Origin: Enterococcus sp.
Lineage (GTDB): Bacteria > Bacillota > Bacilli > Lactobacillales > Enterococcaceae
Direction: 5' to 3'
Length of the DNA: 64,000 nucleotides
NCBI RefSeq assembly: GCF_022711995.1
Contig: NZ_JALAHI010000049.1
Location: 1-64,000, forward strand
A program made the translations under genes and the position numbers. The notes under the pieces were generated by a model. The model did no database searches. It had not been told where the DNA came from and saw nothing but the letters and a program-made list of their open reading frames with translations. This document shows, in pieces, positions 1 to 8,000 of this stretch. Each line of letters begins with the position of its first letter. Position 1 is the stretch's first letter.

Positions 1-503
1 CCGCTTTCTAACTTCTTTTCCAACTTCAAGAGCTGATCTTGATATTTTCCCAGTGAAATTTGAACGCGAATAGAAAGTAACCCGTCCTTCATTCGATAAT
101 AGATTTTGGGAAAGTAACTAATACTCTCCTTGGTTCGACTCCTATTCAAATCTTTGAAAAAACCTTCACTTTGAGTTTGTTTCACTTCATACCAATGGTT
201 TTCTAGAATCATCCGAGCTAGCTTTTGTCGATGCCATAAACTTCGCCAATGATCAGGAAAAAAATGAATATAAAGTAACATCATACTTCCTGACAAAACA
301 AAACTCCCAAGCAGACATACTAAATCTTTCATGGACCAAACGATTTCACTAGTGGAAAATGATAGCTTGGAAAGATCAATTTTTCTAAGCTCTTGAAAAT
401 AAAAGACGCTCATCCAACCGATGAACAAAGCAATGAGCCCTCCAAGAACAAAGTGATAAACCAAGTGCTGATCTCCTGCACGTATGCGATGCCCTTTATA
501 CAT
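1..503 (-). CDS. Tn916 Orf21-like FtsK/SpoIIIE coupling protein, N-terminal part (runs off the window)
   Basis: This is the start of the DNA-translocating ATPase that brings ICE DNA to the conjugation channel. Only about 167 codons are inside the window, so the ATPase core is not visible. The start at 503 is an ATG after a GGGGGTGG-type ribosome site. The N-terminus has two predicted membrane helices (about residues 17-35 and 58-78), then a stretch with HRQKLARMILENHWYE and FFKDL, and later YFPKIYYR and GKYQDQLLKLEKKLESG. I recognise these stretches as close to Orf21 of Tn916. It is the last visible gene of the minus-strand ICE operon, preceded by a hairpin with a T-run (526-555). Family recognition is from memory; the operon context supports it strongly. 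Confidence 0.9.
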   Translation of the reverse strand, partial: MYKGHRIRAGDQHLVYHFVLGGLIALFIGWMSVFYFQELRKIDLSKLSFSTSEIVWSMKDLVCLLGSFVLSGSMMLLYIHFFPDHWRSLWHRQKLARMILENHWYEVKQTQSEGFFKDLNRSRTKESISYFPKIYYRMKDGLLSIRVQISLGKYQDQLLKLEKKLES

Positions 504-525
504 TTTGATGGTTTCCACCCCCAAT

Positions 526-555
526 CAAAAAAGCCCAATAGGATTTCATTGGGCA
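526..555 (-). terminator. Hairpin with T-run between the 114-aa ICE gene and orf21-like gene
   Basis: On the minus strand GCCCAAT and ATTGGGC (533-539 and 548-554) form a 7-bp stem with an 8-base loop, followed by TTTTTTG. It lies inside what looks like one ICE operon, so it would act as an intrinsic terminator or attenuator lowering readthrough into the coupling protein gene. Confidence 0.65.
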
Positions 556-571
556 ATTTCAAACCGTTATA

Positions 572-916
572 CTAGTCATTTAATGCTATAGGAAGTTGCT
601 TTGTTTCAACTAATTGTTTTAAAAAGCTTTCAATGGCATCAGGCATCTCCACACCGATTTCTTCTAAGACAGATTCTGCTTCTCGACATAAGTTTTCTTT
701 TGCTTCCACAACCATAAAGAAGGACTCTTCCTCCCCTAACCAATTCAGTACATCAAAGTCTTCTTCGGCATCATTACCTACTTCCAGTAATCCTTGATGC
801 ATAATCAGAAACATTTTTTCATCATAGGTTAATGCTTTAGTGAGTTGTTCCTCGGTTAGCTCGCCTTTGCCATATTGATCGAGACAATCTAAAATATGTT
901 CCACATTAATTTCCAT
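572..916 (-). CDS. Hypothetical acidic ICE protein, 114 aa
   Basis: I do not recognise this protein. It is small, strongly acidic and likely soluble, with no signal peptide or membrane segment. It is rich in Glu, Leu and Asp, which suggests a helical fold (for example EEQLTKALTYDEK near the N-terminus and EAESVLEEIGVEMPDAI near the C-terminus). ATG 916 is preferred over an upstream GTG at 925, because the ribosome site AGGTGA lies just before the ATG and overlaps the GTG. It sits between the Orf21-like and Orf22-like genes of a Tn916-type module, 9 bases after the latter, so it belongs to the same transcript. A role in transfer or host interaction would be inference only. Confidence 0.75.
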   Translation of the reverse strand: MEINVEHILDCLDQYGKGELTEEQLTKALTYDEKMFLIMHQGLLEVGNDAEEDFDVLNWLGEEESFFMVVEAKENLCREAESVLEEIGVEMPDAIESFLKQLVETKQLPIALND

Positions 917-925
917 ATTCTTCAC

Positions 926-1300
926 CTATTTCTTTCCTTCATTTTGGTTCGTAGAATTTCCTTGATTCGGTTGTCGTTTTAAGACTAAATCATCCGCCTT
1001 AATGAACCAATTGACGGTAGTTCCTTCTCGAAAAACATAATTGGCGACCGTATCCACGATTGGATTGACCAACTCTACCTCTGCATCATAAGCAAACTCG
1101 CGTAAGGGTACATTTGCTGGAATACTAACTTGGATCATTCGACCTTGTGCAGAGGATTTCAAATTATAGGTCCGTTCTTTTACCTCATTACTAACCGTTC
1201 CGTCCTCATTTTGCTTGCGTACTTCCCGACGTAATGCGGAAAAACGTAATTTCCCAAACGTTAGTCCTGAATCTACGACAATACCTTCTGTTAATCTCAT
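926..1300 (-). CDS. YdcP-family (DUF961) ICE protein, Orf22-like
   Basis: This 124-aa protein belongs to the YdcP/DUF961 family found in pairs at the left end of Tn916-type elements. The N-terminal MRLTEGIVVDSGLTFGKLRF and the middle segment ERTYNLKSSAQGRMIQVSIP are the family hallmarks, matching what I remember of Tn916 Orf22. The C-terminus ends in an Asn/Gln-rich tail. The start at 1300 follows AGGAGG with good spacing. It lies 12 bases downstream of the Orf23-like gene, its distant paralogue. The precise role in conjugation is not known to me; these are usually listed as conserved ICE accessory proteins expressed early in transfer. Confidence 0.88.
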   Translation of the reverse strand: MRLTEGIVVDSGLTFGKLRFSALRREVRKQNEDGTVSNEVKERTYNLKSSAQGRMIQVSIPANVPLREFAYDAEVELVNPIVDTVANYVFREGTTVNWFIKADDLVLKRQPNQGNSTNQNEGKK

Positions 1301-1312
1301 CTTCTTTTCCTC

Positions 1313-1627
1313 CTATGCTTTCACTAAATCATCAACATACAACACGTAGTCGGTAAACCCACGATTCTCAATCTCATAGCCTTTGGCAACCAAATGGGGA
1401 TTCACGGCTTTTAGCGGTTGGTCTTGATCAAAATCCTTTTCACCGGCTTCCGCAGCTACTACCACCTCAATATCATCGGCTCGTTGCTTACTGGAATACA
1501 AATGGTAACTACGACCAATTATTGTGGTATTCCGTCCATATCCTTCTGTCAAAATTTCGCCTTCTCCGGCATAACTCAACTTTCCAAAGGTTTCGGCCAT
1601 ATCCGGCACAACAAATTTCAATTCCAT
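1313..1627 (-). CDS. YdcP-family (DUF961) ICE protein, Orf23-like
   Basis: This 104-aa protein is the second YdcP/DUF961 copy. It carries the family segments MELKFVVPDMAETFGKL, SYHLYSSKQRADDIEVVV and ENRGFTDYVLYVDDLVKA, closely resembling Orf23 of Tn916 as I remember it. The start at 1627 is preceded by GAGGAAAAG. It is the first gene of the visible transfer operon; the adhesin upstream ends at 1740 and a hairpin at 1661-1701 separates them. The function beyond association with conjugation is not established. Confidence 0.88.
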   Translation of the reverse strand: MELKFVVPDMAETFGKLSYAGEGEILTEGYGRNTTIIGRSYHLYSSKQRADDIEVVVAAEAGEKDFDQDQPLKAVNPHLVAKGYEIENRGFTDYVLYVDDLVKA

Positions 1628-1660
1628 TTTCTTTTCCTCTTTTCATTGTTAGTTTTGGGT

Positions 1661-1701
1661 ACAAAAATAGCGCGACCACTTTTTTAGGAGGCAGTCGCGC
1701 A
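1661..1701 (-). terminator. Terminator after the adhesin gene
   Basis: On the minus strand GCGCGAC (complement of 1694-1700) pairs with GGTCGCGC (complement of 1670-1677), followed by TATTTTTG. It closes the adhesin transcript and isolates it from the Orf23-like gene. Confidence 0.75.
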
Positions 1702-1739
1702 CGTTGCTTCTTCTTATTTACTTGTTTCATCTCATCACC

Positions 1740-4700
1740 TTAGTTCCGGCGATTCCAGAAATAATAACCCGCCGTCGCAAAGATCAAAGTAAAGCCAACG
1801 AACAGTAACACACTGGAAGTTTTCTCCCCCGTTTGTGGGAATGCCTTCACTGCAGGACTAGATTCTTGAGAGTCGCTTGGAACAGTTGGTGTTTCTGGTT
1901 TTTCTGGCATACTTGGTGTTGTCGGAACTTTTTTGGGAGTTAAGGTTTGGGATTTTTCTTTCAAATCTTCATTGTGTTTCCCATTGATGTTTCCATCTTT
2001 GTCATAGTTAATTTCTTTGAAGGTAAAACTTGTGCCTTCTGGATATTTGCTTGTATCCACTTTTTCTGCAAGCACAGTTTTGGTAAATTCTTTGTCATTC
2101 ACTTCGTAATCAATTTTGCCAGATTTCCAAATCTCTTTGTTCGTACCATCTGGCAGTAAAACATACAAAATTGTTTCGAAGGCTTCTTTTGAGCCATCCA
2201 GTACATCATGGGTAATGGATACATCATCAAACATATCTACCACGTCACCATGAGTGAAAGTTTGCGAACCGTCTTCTAAGTGCGCTTTTGTTTGGATGGA
2301 AACATAGCGTTCCACCGTACAATTAACAGTTTGGGCTTGGTTATTCAAACTAGCATCCTTCGCTACTGGCTCATCGCCTGCTTCAAAGGCTTCCTTGTTT
2401 TCATACACATAGTTGAACAAGACGATGGTTTTATCCAAAACTTGTTCGGCGGTTAATTTATGCAGAATTTTCCAAGTCCCTGTTTTATCCTTGTTCGCCA
2501 AGGTAGCCGTTGTTTCGGCAATTACCACTGGTTTGGCTTTTTCATCTTTTTCTTGGGCAGCTTTTGTGGCTTCCACATCAATGGCTTGTGCTACCACATA
2601 CCAGTCTTCTTTAATTTCATGCAAGTTATAGCTCAACTTATCAACTAGCTCGGTAGAATCAAGAGAAGTTAATTCTTTGTCCCCGTCTTTCCAAGTCGCA
2701 AGGGAAGTCAAGCTATCTTCTTCCTCAGGCAAATCATAGAGCATCAAACGATTCAAACTGACAGAAAATTCTTTATTCGTCAGTTTCTCGTAAGGAACGG
2801 TCACCGTCTTAATCGGTTGTTTTTGTCCCTTTTCGGTAATGGTGAAGACATACTCACTCTTGGCGTAATCCTCTTTATTTTCTTTAAAAGTAGAATGGAT
2901 TTCTAATGGCGTAATCTTTTGAAATCCTTCTGGGGCTTCTACTTCTTCAAGTAAATAATCCCCATAAGGAAGATTTTCAAACTTGCCATAGCCATCAAAG
3001 CCTAATTGCTCGTTATAAGCTGTGGTCGCTTCATCCTCAGTACCTGTGATCTCATTGGTTCCTTCCAATGGAGACACTTTAAAGGTCAAATCATTGAAGC
3101 CAGTTTCGGCAGTTCCCGCAGCTGATCCGGCGAATTTGAAGAAATCAAACCCAAAGCGAATCACTTGTTCTTTTGCCGTAACATCTCGGGTAATCACAGC
3201 ATTTTTTTCATTAACATCCACCTTTTTGATGGATACAGGATACTTCGTTTCATCCAAGGTATATCCTTCAGGTGCTTTGGTTTCTTGCCAGTAATACTCG
3301 TTGATGGCTAAGTGTTTAACGGCAGCTTGATTCTTTTCATCTAAAGTCAAAGTCACCGTTTCATCAGAAGCTTTCGTTCCTTTCACTAATTCTGGCTTAA
3401 AAGCCTCACCCCATTTAACCGCTTTTCCATCCTTAGCAGTAAACAAGGTGTATTCAGCCCCCTCAAAGACTGCCTTGCCTTGTGTTTTATCTCCAGTGTC
3501 TTTGTCTTCTTTCATCAAAGTGGTTTCTCCAGTAATTTCTTGGTTTTGCCCTTTTACATTACTGGTAACGAGGGCCACGGTTTGATTGGCATACTTCAAT
3601 TCGACTTTTACGGGTTTAAAGGTATTTATAAATCCATTACTAGCTTTGGTTTCTGTCACGTAGTAAGTTCCCAATTCCAACGCATTGGCAATTTCTTTTG
3701 GTGTTTCCGCATGACCGTTTTCATCCGTGGTCATTTCTTGGACGATTTCACCAGTTGGGCTATCCTTGCGAATGGCAAACGTATTGCCAGCTAAGGAATA
3801 ATTATCGTTCCAAAGATCATTTCCTGTTTCAACTCCGGTTTTATCCAGAATGATTTGACCTTTTTCTCGCGTATTTTTTGAAGTCACAGAAATGGTTTCA
3901 CCTGCTTTAATCGTAGCAGTCATGGGTGTGGTATCAATCGTATAAGGCGCTGGCACTGATTTTTCAGTAATGGTTACTTTTGTACCGTGAGGAATCCCAT
4001 CTAAGGTAGCAATTCCTTCTTTGTCAGTAGTCACGTCTTTTGCAGGCAAAGTTTTTCCAAAGTCTAAATGGAAAACCGTTTCTGGTACAACTTCACCTGA
4101 TTCTTTATCAACTTTTTTAATCTTTAAAGAACCCTTAGTTTCCACATCAATTTTGATCGTGTAAGTATTCGGTTTATCAATTGCCCCGGCCATTAAAGTT
4201 TGTTGGCCAGCCATCTTATAGGCAACCGGTGTTCCCGTACCCGCAGATTTCTTAAGCGTCAATACACCACTTTCTTTTGAATTGGCATTTGGTGTGATTA
4301 CTAATTGATTGCCATTTACCCGATAATCAATATTTGCGGTATTTTCCACAACCTCATCAAATTCTGACAAGTTCAGATTATTTGTATCTGTCAATGTGGC
4401 TGATTGACCTAACACTGTTTTTACTGTGGAATTATGGAAGCTTGGTTTCTTCTGATAATCGGCAATTGCTTGATTAATCTTTGCTTCAATGGCTGCGATA
4501 TTTACGGCACTACCATCTGATCGTTTGATTGAGTGAAGGGTATAACCGTTAACTTCTTGCCAGATCATCTTCTGTGCCACAATATGAGTATCTACATCTG
4601 TACCGGCTTTCTTCCATAAAACGGAAACTAATTTCGCTTTCTCCGGCATATCAGGCAATGGATTTTTCTCATACCCAGGAGTGAACTCATTGTAAATTGG

Positions 4701-4967
4701 CACCCCTGGTTCAATACAGAAAATATCTTGTTTCACGTCATTGTACACAGCATAATGTGGAACAGTAACTTCTGACATTGGACGGCCGTCACTGAAAGTT
4801 CCTTCGACAGCATACTGATGGGCTAAATCAAGTTCCACGGTTACCGTTTGTGGATGTGTGATTTCATCGGCTAAAACAATCGTAGGACCAATCGCTCCAC
4901 CAATGGTTTGACCTAATAGAGCCAAAGTCGCAAATAATCGCCAATTTTTAAATTTCAGCTTTTTCAT
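1740..4967 (-). CDS. Large wall-anchored adhesin with thioester and SpaA/VaFE-type repeat domains
   Basis: This 1075-aa surface protein probably binds host tissue or forms a fibre. Residues 1-34 are a signal peptide ending VLADE. Residues about 60-150 resemble a thioester (TQXA) domain: FCIEPG with Cys84, and VAQKMIWQ with Gln137 as likely partner. Several Cna-B/SpaA-like beta domains follow, with repeated TETKASNGF-, QETKAPEGY- and EEVEAPEGF-type strands typical of proteins that form internal Lys-Asn isopeptide bonds. The far C-terminus has a Pro-rich stalk, the sortase signal FPQTG (residue 1043 on, an F variant of LPxTG), a hydrophobic helix and NRRN. It occupies the cargo position at the end of the ICE. 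The ligand cannot be told from sequence. Confidence 0.9.
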   Translation of the reverse strand: MKKLKFKNWRLFATLALLGQTIGGAIGPTIVLADEITHPQTVTVELDLAHQYAVEGTFSDGRPMSEVTVPHYAVYNDVKQDIFCIEPGVPIYNEFTPGYEKNPLPDMPEKAKLVSVLWKKAGTDVDTHIVAQKMIWQEVNGYTLHSIKRSDGSAVNIAAIEAKINQAIADYQKKPSFHNSTVKTVLGQSATLTDTNNLNLSEFDEVVENTANIDYRVNGNQLVITPNANSKESGVLTLKKSAGTGTPVAYKMAGQQTLMAGAIDKPNTYTIKIDVETKGSLKIKKVDKESGEVVPETVFHLDFGKTLPAKDVTTDKEGIATLDGIPHGTKVTITEKSVPAPYTIDTTPMTATIKAGETISVTSKNTREKGQIILDKTGVETGNDLWNDNYSLAGNTFAIRKDSPTGEIVQEMTTDENGHAETPKEIANALELGTYYVTETKASNGFINTFKPVKVELKYANQTVALVTSNVKGQNQEITGETTLMKEDKDTGDKTQGKAVFEGAEYTLFTAKDGKAVKWGEAFKPELVKGTKASDETVTLTLDEKNQAAVKHLAINEYYWQETKAPEGYTLDETKYPVSIKKVDVNEKNAVITRDVTAKEQVIRFGFDFFKFAGSAAGTAETGFNDLTFKVSPLEGTNEITGTEDEATTAYNEQLGFDGYGKFENLPYGDYLLEEVEAPEGFQKITPLEIHSTFKENKEDYAKSEYVFTITEKGQKQPIKTVTVPYEKLTNKEFSVSLNRLMLYDLPEEEDSLTSLATWKDGDKELTSLDSTELVDKLSYNLHEIKEDWYVVAQAIDVEATKAAQEKDEKAKPVVIAETTATLANKDKTGTWKILHKLTAEQVLDKTIVLFNYVYENKEAFEAGDEPVAKDASLNNQAQTVNCTVERYVSIQTKAHLEDGSQTFTHGDVVDMFDDVSITHDVLDGSKEAFETILYVLLPDGTNKEIWKSGKIDYEVNDKEFTKTVLAEKVDTSKYPEGTSFTFKEINYDKDGNINGKHNEDLKEKSQTLTPKKVPTTPSMPEKPETPTVPSDSQESSPAVKAFPQTGEKTSSVLLFVGFTLIFATAGYYFWNRRN

Positions 4968-4997
4968 AAAATAAAATCTCCTTTCATTTTTGGGTAA

Positions 4998-5034
4998 TAA
5001 AAAAAGACGTTCAAATTTTTAGTTTTGAACGCCT
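4998..5034 (-). terminator. Terminator after the HNH-associated-repeat gene
   Basis: On the minus strand GGCGTTCAAA pairs with TTTGAACGTC across a short A-rich loop and is followed by seven T residues. It ends the transcript of the 218-aa gene, just upstream of the adhesin ribosome site. Confidence 0.75.
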
Positions 5035-5051
5035 TTTTAAGCTTGATACTA

Positions 5052-5708
5052 TTAACTTTTCTTTCGAGATAAATTGTCTCTTTGTTTATAAATTTTGATT
5101 TTCCGATAATCAAATCCAATTTCTTCCATTAATTCCTCCCAAGATTTGTTTGTTCTTCTCAATATTGTGATCGCTGACGGAAGTTTATCTGACCTTGATA
5201 GCTTACGGAATTTTGTCATTGATAAATCTTCTTCAAGTCCTAATCGAATAATTTCTTCTCTCAGCTCCATCAACAACTGAAAGTCAGTTAATAGATTTTT
5301 CTCTTCCTTTTTTCTAAACAGTGACCGTACATCACCAACTAATTTTTTCAACGTACTTAGAGAAGGGACATCTCTACCAACTGATTTTGTTTCGTAATTT
5401 CGCTGCGAACGAATTTTTTCATCACTTATAAAACTTTCTACTATTTCCATCAATTTGTCTTCTGGCATCTTAGCCCATTTTCCATAATCATTTTTTTCAA
5501 GGCCAATACTCTCTAGCAAGTTATCCCATGACCCATATTTCTGATTGATGAACCAAATACTTGGTGATTCATTGGGATATTCTGCTAACTTTTTCTGATA
5601 TTGTCTCGTAGATGTAATTCCGTGTTTTTCGATAAAATTATTAATTGTTAAAATCAATTTTAAGTCACTTTGATTCTTCCAAATGATTCGACCATCAATC
5701 TTATCCAT
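5052..5708 (-). CDS. Homing-endonuclease-associated repeat protein (no nuclease domain seen)
   Basis: This 218-aa protein carries degenerate copies of the short repeat found beside HNH homing endonucleases, where a Pro-Ser turn precedes a helix ending SW-x-x-L-L-x-x-x-G. Copies are visible at SPSIWFINQKYGSWDNLLES (residues about 49-69), VPSLSTLKKLVGDVRSLF (about 112-130) and LPSAITILRRTNKSWEELME (about 175-195). No HNH or other catalytic motif is seen, so it is probably a DNA-binding protein. The ATG at 5708 is chosen over a TTG at 5711 because AGGAG lies 8 bases upstream. The gene is visibly AT-rich, as expected for acquired DNA, and is the outermost ICE gene. Confidence 0.7.
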   Translation of the reverse strand: MDKIDGRIIWKNQSDLKLILTINNFIEKHGITSTRQYQKKLAEYPNESPSIWFINQKYGSWDNLLESIGLEKNDYGKWAKMPEDKLMEIVESFISDEKIRSQRNYETKSVGRDVPSLSTLKKLVGDVRSLFRKKEEKNLLTDFQLLMELREEIIRLGLEEDLSMTKFRKLSRSDKLPSAITILRRTNKSWEELMEEIGFDYRKIKIYKQRDNLSRKKS

Positions 5709-6015
5709 CAATAAATCTCCTAAATAATATTTAGAGAATATCTATCACACTAACTTTTTATCATCAAAGTATATGTTTTGCCTTTTTTTGAAAACTGGTA
5801 CCTTTTTATCTTAAGGGGTTAAAAATATGATAAATTCGGTAAATGTTTTGGTATTTCTCGTATTAAATTTGTCGTCAGACTGACTACTAAATTTTGCCCA
5901 ATTTTGACGATACTGTTAGTCAATATCGGACAATTTAGGACATTCTGGGGGAATATAAGTAAAAAATGGTCCAAAACAGCCAATTCAGGCTTAAAACTGT
6001 GATAGAGAAAAAAGA
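5709..6015. other. ICE-chromosome junction region, no gene
   Basis: This AT-rich stretch lies between the last ICE gene and the rplS terminator. It holds the likely promoter of the HNH-associated-repeat gene and must contain or adjoin the attachment site, because ICE genes lie on one side and the conserved rplS-trmD cluster on the other. A loose inverted repeat (GACTGACTA near 5878 and TTAGTCAAT near 5917) is visible. I cannot place the exact junction without the other element end or an empty site. Confidence 0.5.
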
Positions 6016-6045
6016 AAAAGCCCTTGATATACAAGGACTTTTCAC
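6016..6045 (-). terminator. Terminator downstream of rplS
   Basis: On the minus strand AAGTCCTTG and CAAGGGCTT flank a TATAT loop and are followed by TTTCTTTTTTC. It ends the rplS transcript about 35 bases after the stop codon. Confidence 0.7.
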
Positions 6046-6070
6046 AGATTTTAGAGATTTTAGGATTTTT
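6046..6070. repeat. Short AGATTTTAG tandem repeat next to rplS
   Basis: AGATTTTAG occurs twice in direct succession (6046-6054, 6055-6063), with a third partial copy GATTTTT. It lies between the rplS stop codon and its terminator, at the edge of the ICE. Short direct repeats of this size can be integrase arm sites, but this is inference. Confidence 0.45.
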
Positions 6071-6076
6071 CCGTTA

Positions 6077-6424
6077 TTATCTTCTAATTTCTTTGATACG
6101 AGCTGCTTTTCCGTGTAATGCACGCAAGTAGTACAATTTTGCACGACGTACTTTACCGTAACGAACAACTTCGATTTGTGCAACACGTGGTGTGTGCAAT
6201 GGGAAGGTACGTTCAACACCTACACCGTTTGATACTTTACGAACTGTATAAGTTTCGCTAATACCAGCTCCGCGGCGTTTGATAACAACACCTTCAAATA
6301 ACTGGATACGTTCGCGAGTTCCTTCGACAACTTTCGCATGAACGCGAACAGTGTCCCCAGGACGGAAAGCTGGGATGTCAGTACGTAATTGTTCTTGAGT
6401 TAATTCTTGAATCAATGGATTCAT
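6077..6424 (-). CDS. rplS: 50S ribosomal protein L19
   Basis: L19 is a 115-aa protein of the 50S subunit lying at the 30S-50S interface. The whole family pattern is present: [44 protein letters not shown], and the basic end [12 protein letters not shown]. The start is ATG 6424: AAGGAG lies 10 bases upstream, while an in-frame ATG inside the leader (6433) sits only two bases from it. It is transcribed separately from trmD, since a terminator (6596-6641) and a promoter (6512-6541) lie between. Its 3' end is where the ICE begins. Confidence 0.97.
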
Positions 6425-6511
6425 CTTTATCATTCTCCTTATTCCCAAACATTCTTAAAGCAATTTGCTCCAGCGGAATATCGTAATAGTTGAGTTTACA
6501 CTCACTAAAAT
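6425..6511 (-). promoter_or_regulatory. rplS 5' leader, possible L19 autoregulatory element
   Basis: The transcript leader of about 80 bases contains a small hairpin (GAGT-GTAA-ACTC) and a purine-rich region before the ribosome site. Firmicute rplS genes often have an autoregulatory L19 leader. I can only say that the position and length fit; the consensus was not verified. Confidence 0.3.
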
Positions 6512-6541
6512 ATCTTACCATAACTTTCCAGCTCATGTAAA
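6512..6541 (-). promoter_or_regulatory. Promoter of rplS
   Basis: On the minus strand TTTACA (-35, 6536-6541), an 18-base spacer and TAAGAT (-10, 6512-6517), which is preceded by TGG as in extended -10 promoters. It lies just after the trmD terminator. Confidence 0.6.
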
Positions 6542-6595
6542 GACAAATTTCTTGTCACCAGTGTTTTTTTCCGACATTTATTTTGGCTTTATAAA

Positions 6596-6641
6596 AAAAG
6601 ACAACGGACTAGAATGGTTCCCCTAGTATCCGCTGTCGTGG
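6596..6641 (-). terminator. Terminator after trmD
   Basis: On the minus strand GACAGCGGATACTAG pairs with CTAGTCCGTTGTC, giving a long stem followed by TTTTTTTA. It ends the rimM-trmD transcript ahead of rplS. Confidence 0.85.
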
Positions 6642-6682
6642 TTTCATTTGATTGCAGTTGTGATTCCCGGAACTGAGATTCT

Positions 6683-7438
6683 TTACTTTGATTCATCCTC
6701 TGACGAAGATTCTTCGGCGATCTCTTGCAGCATTTTTTTCATTTCTGCTGTTAGGGGATAATCCGCCAACATATCAGGTCGTCGCTGATAGGTTCGTCTC
6801 AAGGATTCTTTTAAGCGCCATTCTTCGATCAATTTGTGATTGCCGTTCATCAAGACTGATGGGACCGTCATCCCTTGAAATTCTGCTGGTCGCGTGTACT
6901 GCGGGTGTTCAAGCAATCCAGTGGAGTGAGAATCCGTCTGGGCAGACGTCTCGTTTCCTAGCACTTCGGGCAACAGACGAACCGTCGCGTCAATCATCAC
7001 CATTGCGCCTAATTCCCCGCCTGTCAGTACGTAATCCCCCAGAGAAACTTCATCTGTCACAAGCGAACGGATTCGTTCATCATAGCCTTCATAGTGGCCG
7101 CAGATAAATACTAAATGCTCTTCTTGTGAAAAGGACTCGGCCATTTTTTGATCAAATTTCTTGCCGGCAGGGTCTAACAAAATAATACGTTTCTTGGTTT
7201 GCGGGGTGGCAGTTTCGATCGCTTTTAAATTATCATAGATTGGTTGAACTTTCAGCAACATCCCTGCCCCTCCGCCATAAGGGTAGTCATCGACTGTTTG
7301 GTGTTTATTGTCCGAAAATTCGCGAAAGTTTGAGACATTGATTTCTAGAAGCTCTTTTTCCCGAGCTTTTCCAATGATCGATTCCCCCATAGGACCCTCA
7401 AACATTCTTGGAAACAGGGTTAAGACATCAATCCTCAT
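6683..7438 (-). CDS. trmD: tRNA (guanine-37-N1)-methyltransferase
   Basis: TrmD methylates G37 next to the anticodon of tRNAs reading CNN codons, using S-adenosylmethionine, which prevents +1 frameshifting. The 251-aa length is normal. SPOUT-fold signatures are visible: [15 protein letters not shown] at the start, the knot region [11 protein letters not shown] and [15 protein letters not shown], and [12 protein letters not shown] near the C-terminus. The gene overlaps rimM by 11 bases, indicating translational coupling, and is followed by a strong terminator. Confidence 0.97.
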   Translation of the reverse strand: MRIDVLTLFPRMFEGPMGESIIGKAREKELLEINVSNFREFSDNKHQTVDDYPYGGGAGMLLKVQPIYDNLKAIETATPQTKKRIILLDPAGKKFDQKMAESFSQEEHLVFICGHYEGYDERIRSLVTDEVSLGDYVLTGGELGAMVMIDATVRLLPEVLGNETSAQTDSHSTGLLEHPQYTRPAEFQGMTVPSVLMNGNHKLIEEWRLKESLRRTYQRRPDMLADYPLTAEMKKMLQEIAEESSSEDESK

Positions 7439-7952
7439 CGTCCAACAACCCTTCTGGAATTTCGATAGAAACTTCGCCTTTTTCTAAATCAATTTGTTTT
7501 ACCACTGATTCAATATAGGGAATCAACGCATCTTTTTTCCCTTTGCGTTGGACTACCCAAACATCATTGGCTCCGGGAGATAAAATCTCTTTGATTTTGC
7601 CTAGTTCTCTGGCTTGTTCATCAATGACGGTCAAGCCGATGATTTCATGATAGTAATATTCATTTTCTGCAAGTTGTCCCAACTCATCTTTTGTCACCTT
7701 TAAGATACCATCTCGCAAAGGTTCGACATCATTGATCGTGGGGTAACCCTCAAATGTTAATAAATCAAAATTTTTGTGTTTGCGATGACCAGAAACGGTT
7801 AGTTCCAGCGGTGCTTTATTTTCTCGAAACAGTGTTAATCGTTGCCCTTTACGGTAGCGTTCTTCTGGGAAATCGGTTTGCGAGATCACTCGTACTTCTC
7901 CCCGGATTCCGTGGGTATTGACAATTTTTCCTACATTTAAAAATTCAGTCAC
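7428..7952 (-). CDS. rimM: Ribosome maturation factor RimM
   Basis: RimM assists late assembly of the 30S head domain around S19. This 174-aa protein has the usual two beta-barrel domains: N-terminal [19 protein letters not shown] and a C-terminal PRC-barrel with [12 protein letters not shown] and [10 protein letters not shown]. The start codon is GTG at 7952, preceded by GAGGA at good distance. It overlaps trmD, the standard pairing. In many Firmicutes rimM follows rpsP-khpA directly; here three unrelated genes lie between. Confidence 0.95.
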   Translation of the reverse strand: MTEFLNVGKIVNTHGIRGEVRVISQTDFPEERYRKGQRLTLFRENKAPLELTVSGHRKHKNFDLLTFEGYPTINDVEPLRDGILKVTKDELGQLAENEYYYHEIIGLTVIDEQARELGKIKEILSPGANDVWVVQRKGKKDALIPYIESVVKQIDLEKGEVSIEIPEGLLDDED

Positions 7953-8000
7953 GATTGGTCCTCATTTCCTTTATAATCCTTCTCATTTTAGCATGGGCAG

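Noticed and set aside
5819..6219. Minus-strand frames overlapping rplS and the junction
   Set aside because: They lie in another frame of rplS or in AT-rich intergenic DNA, with no family signal.
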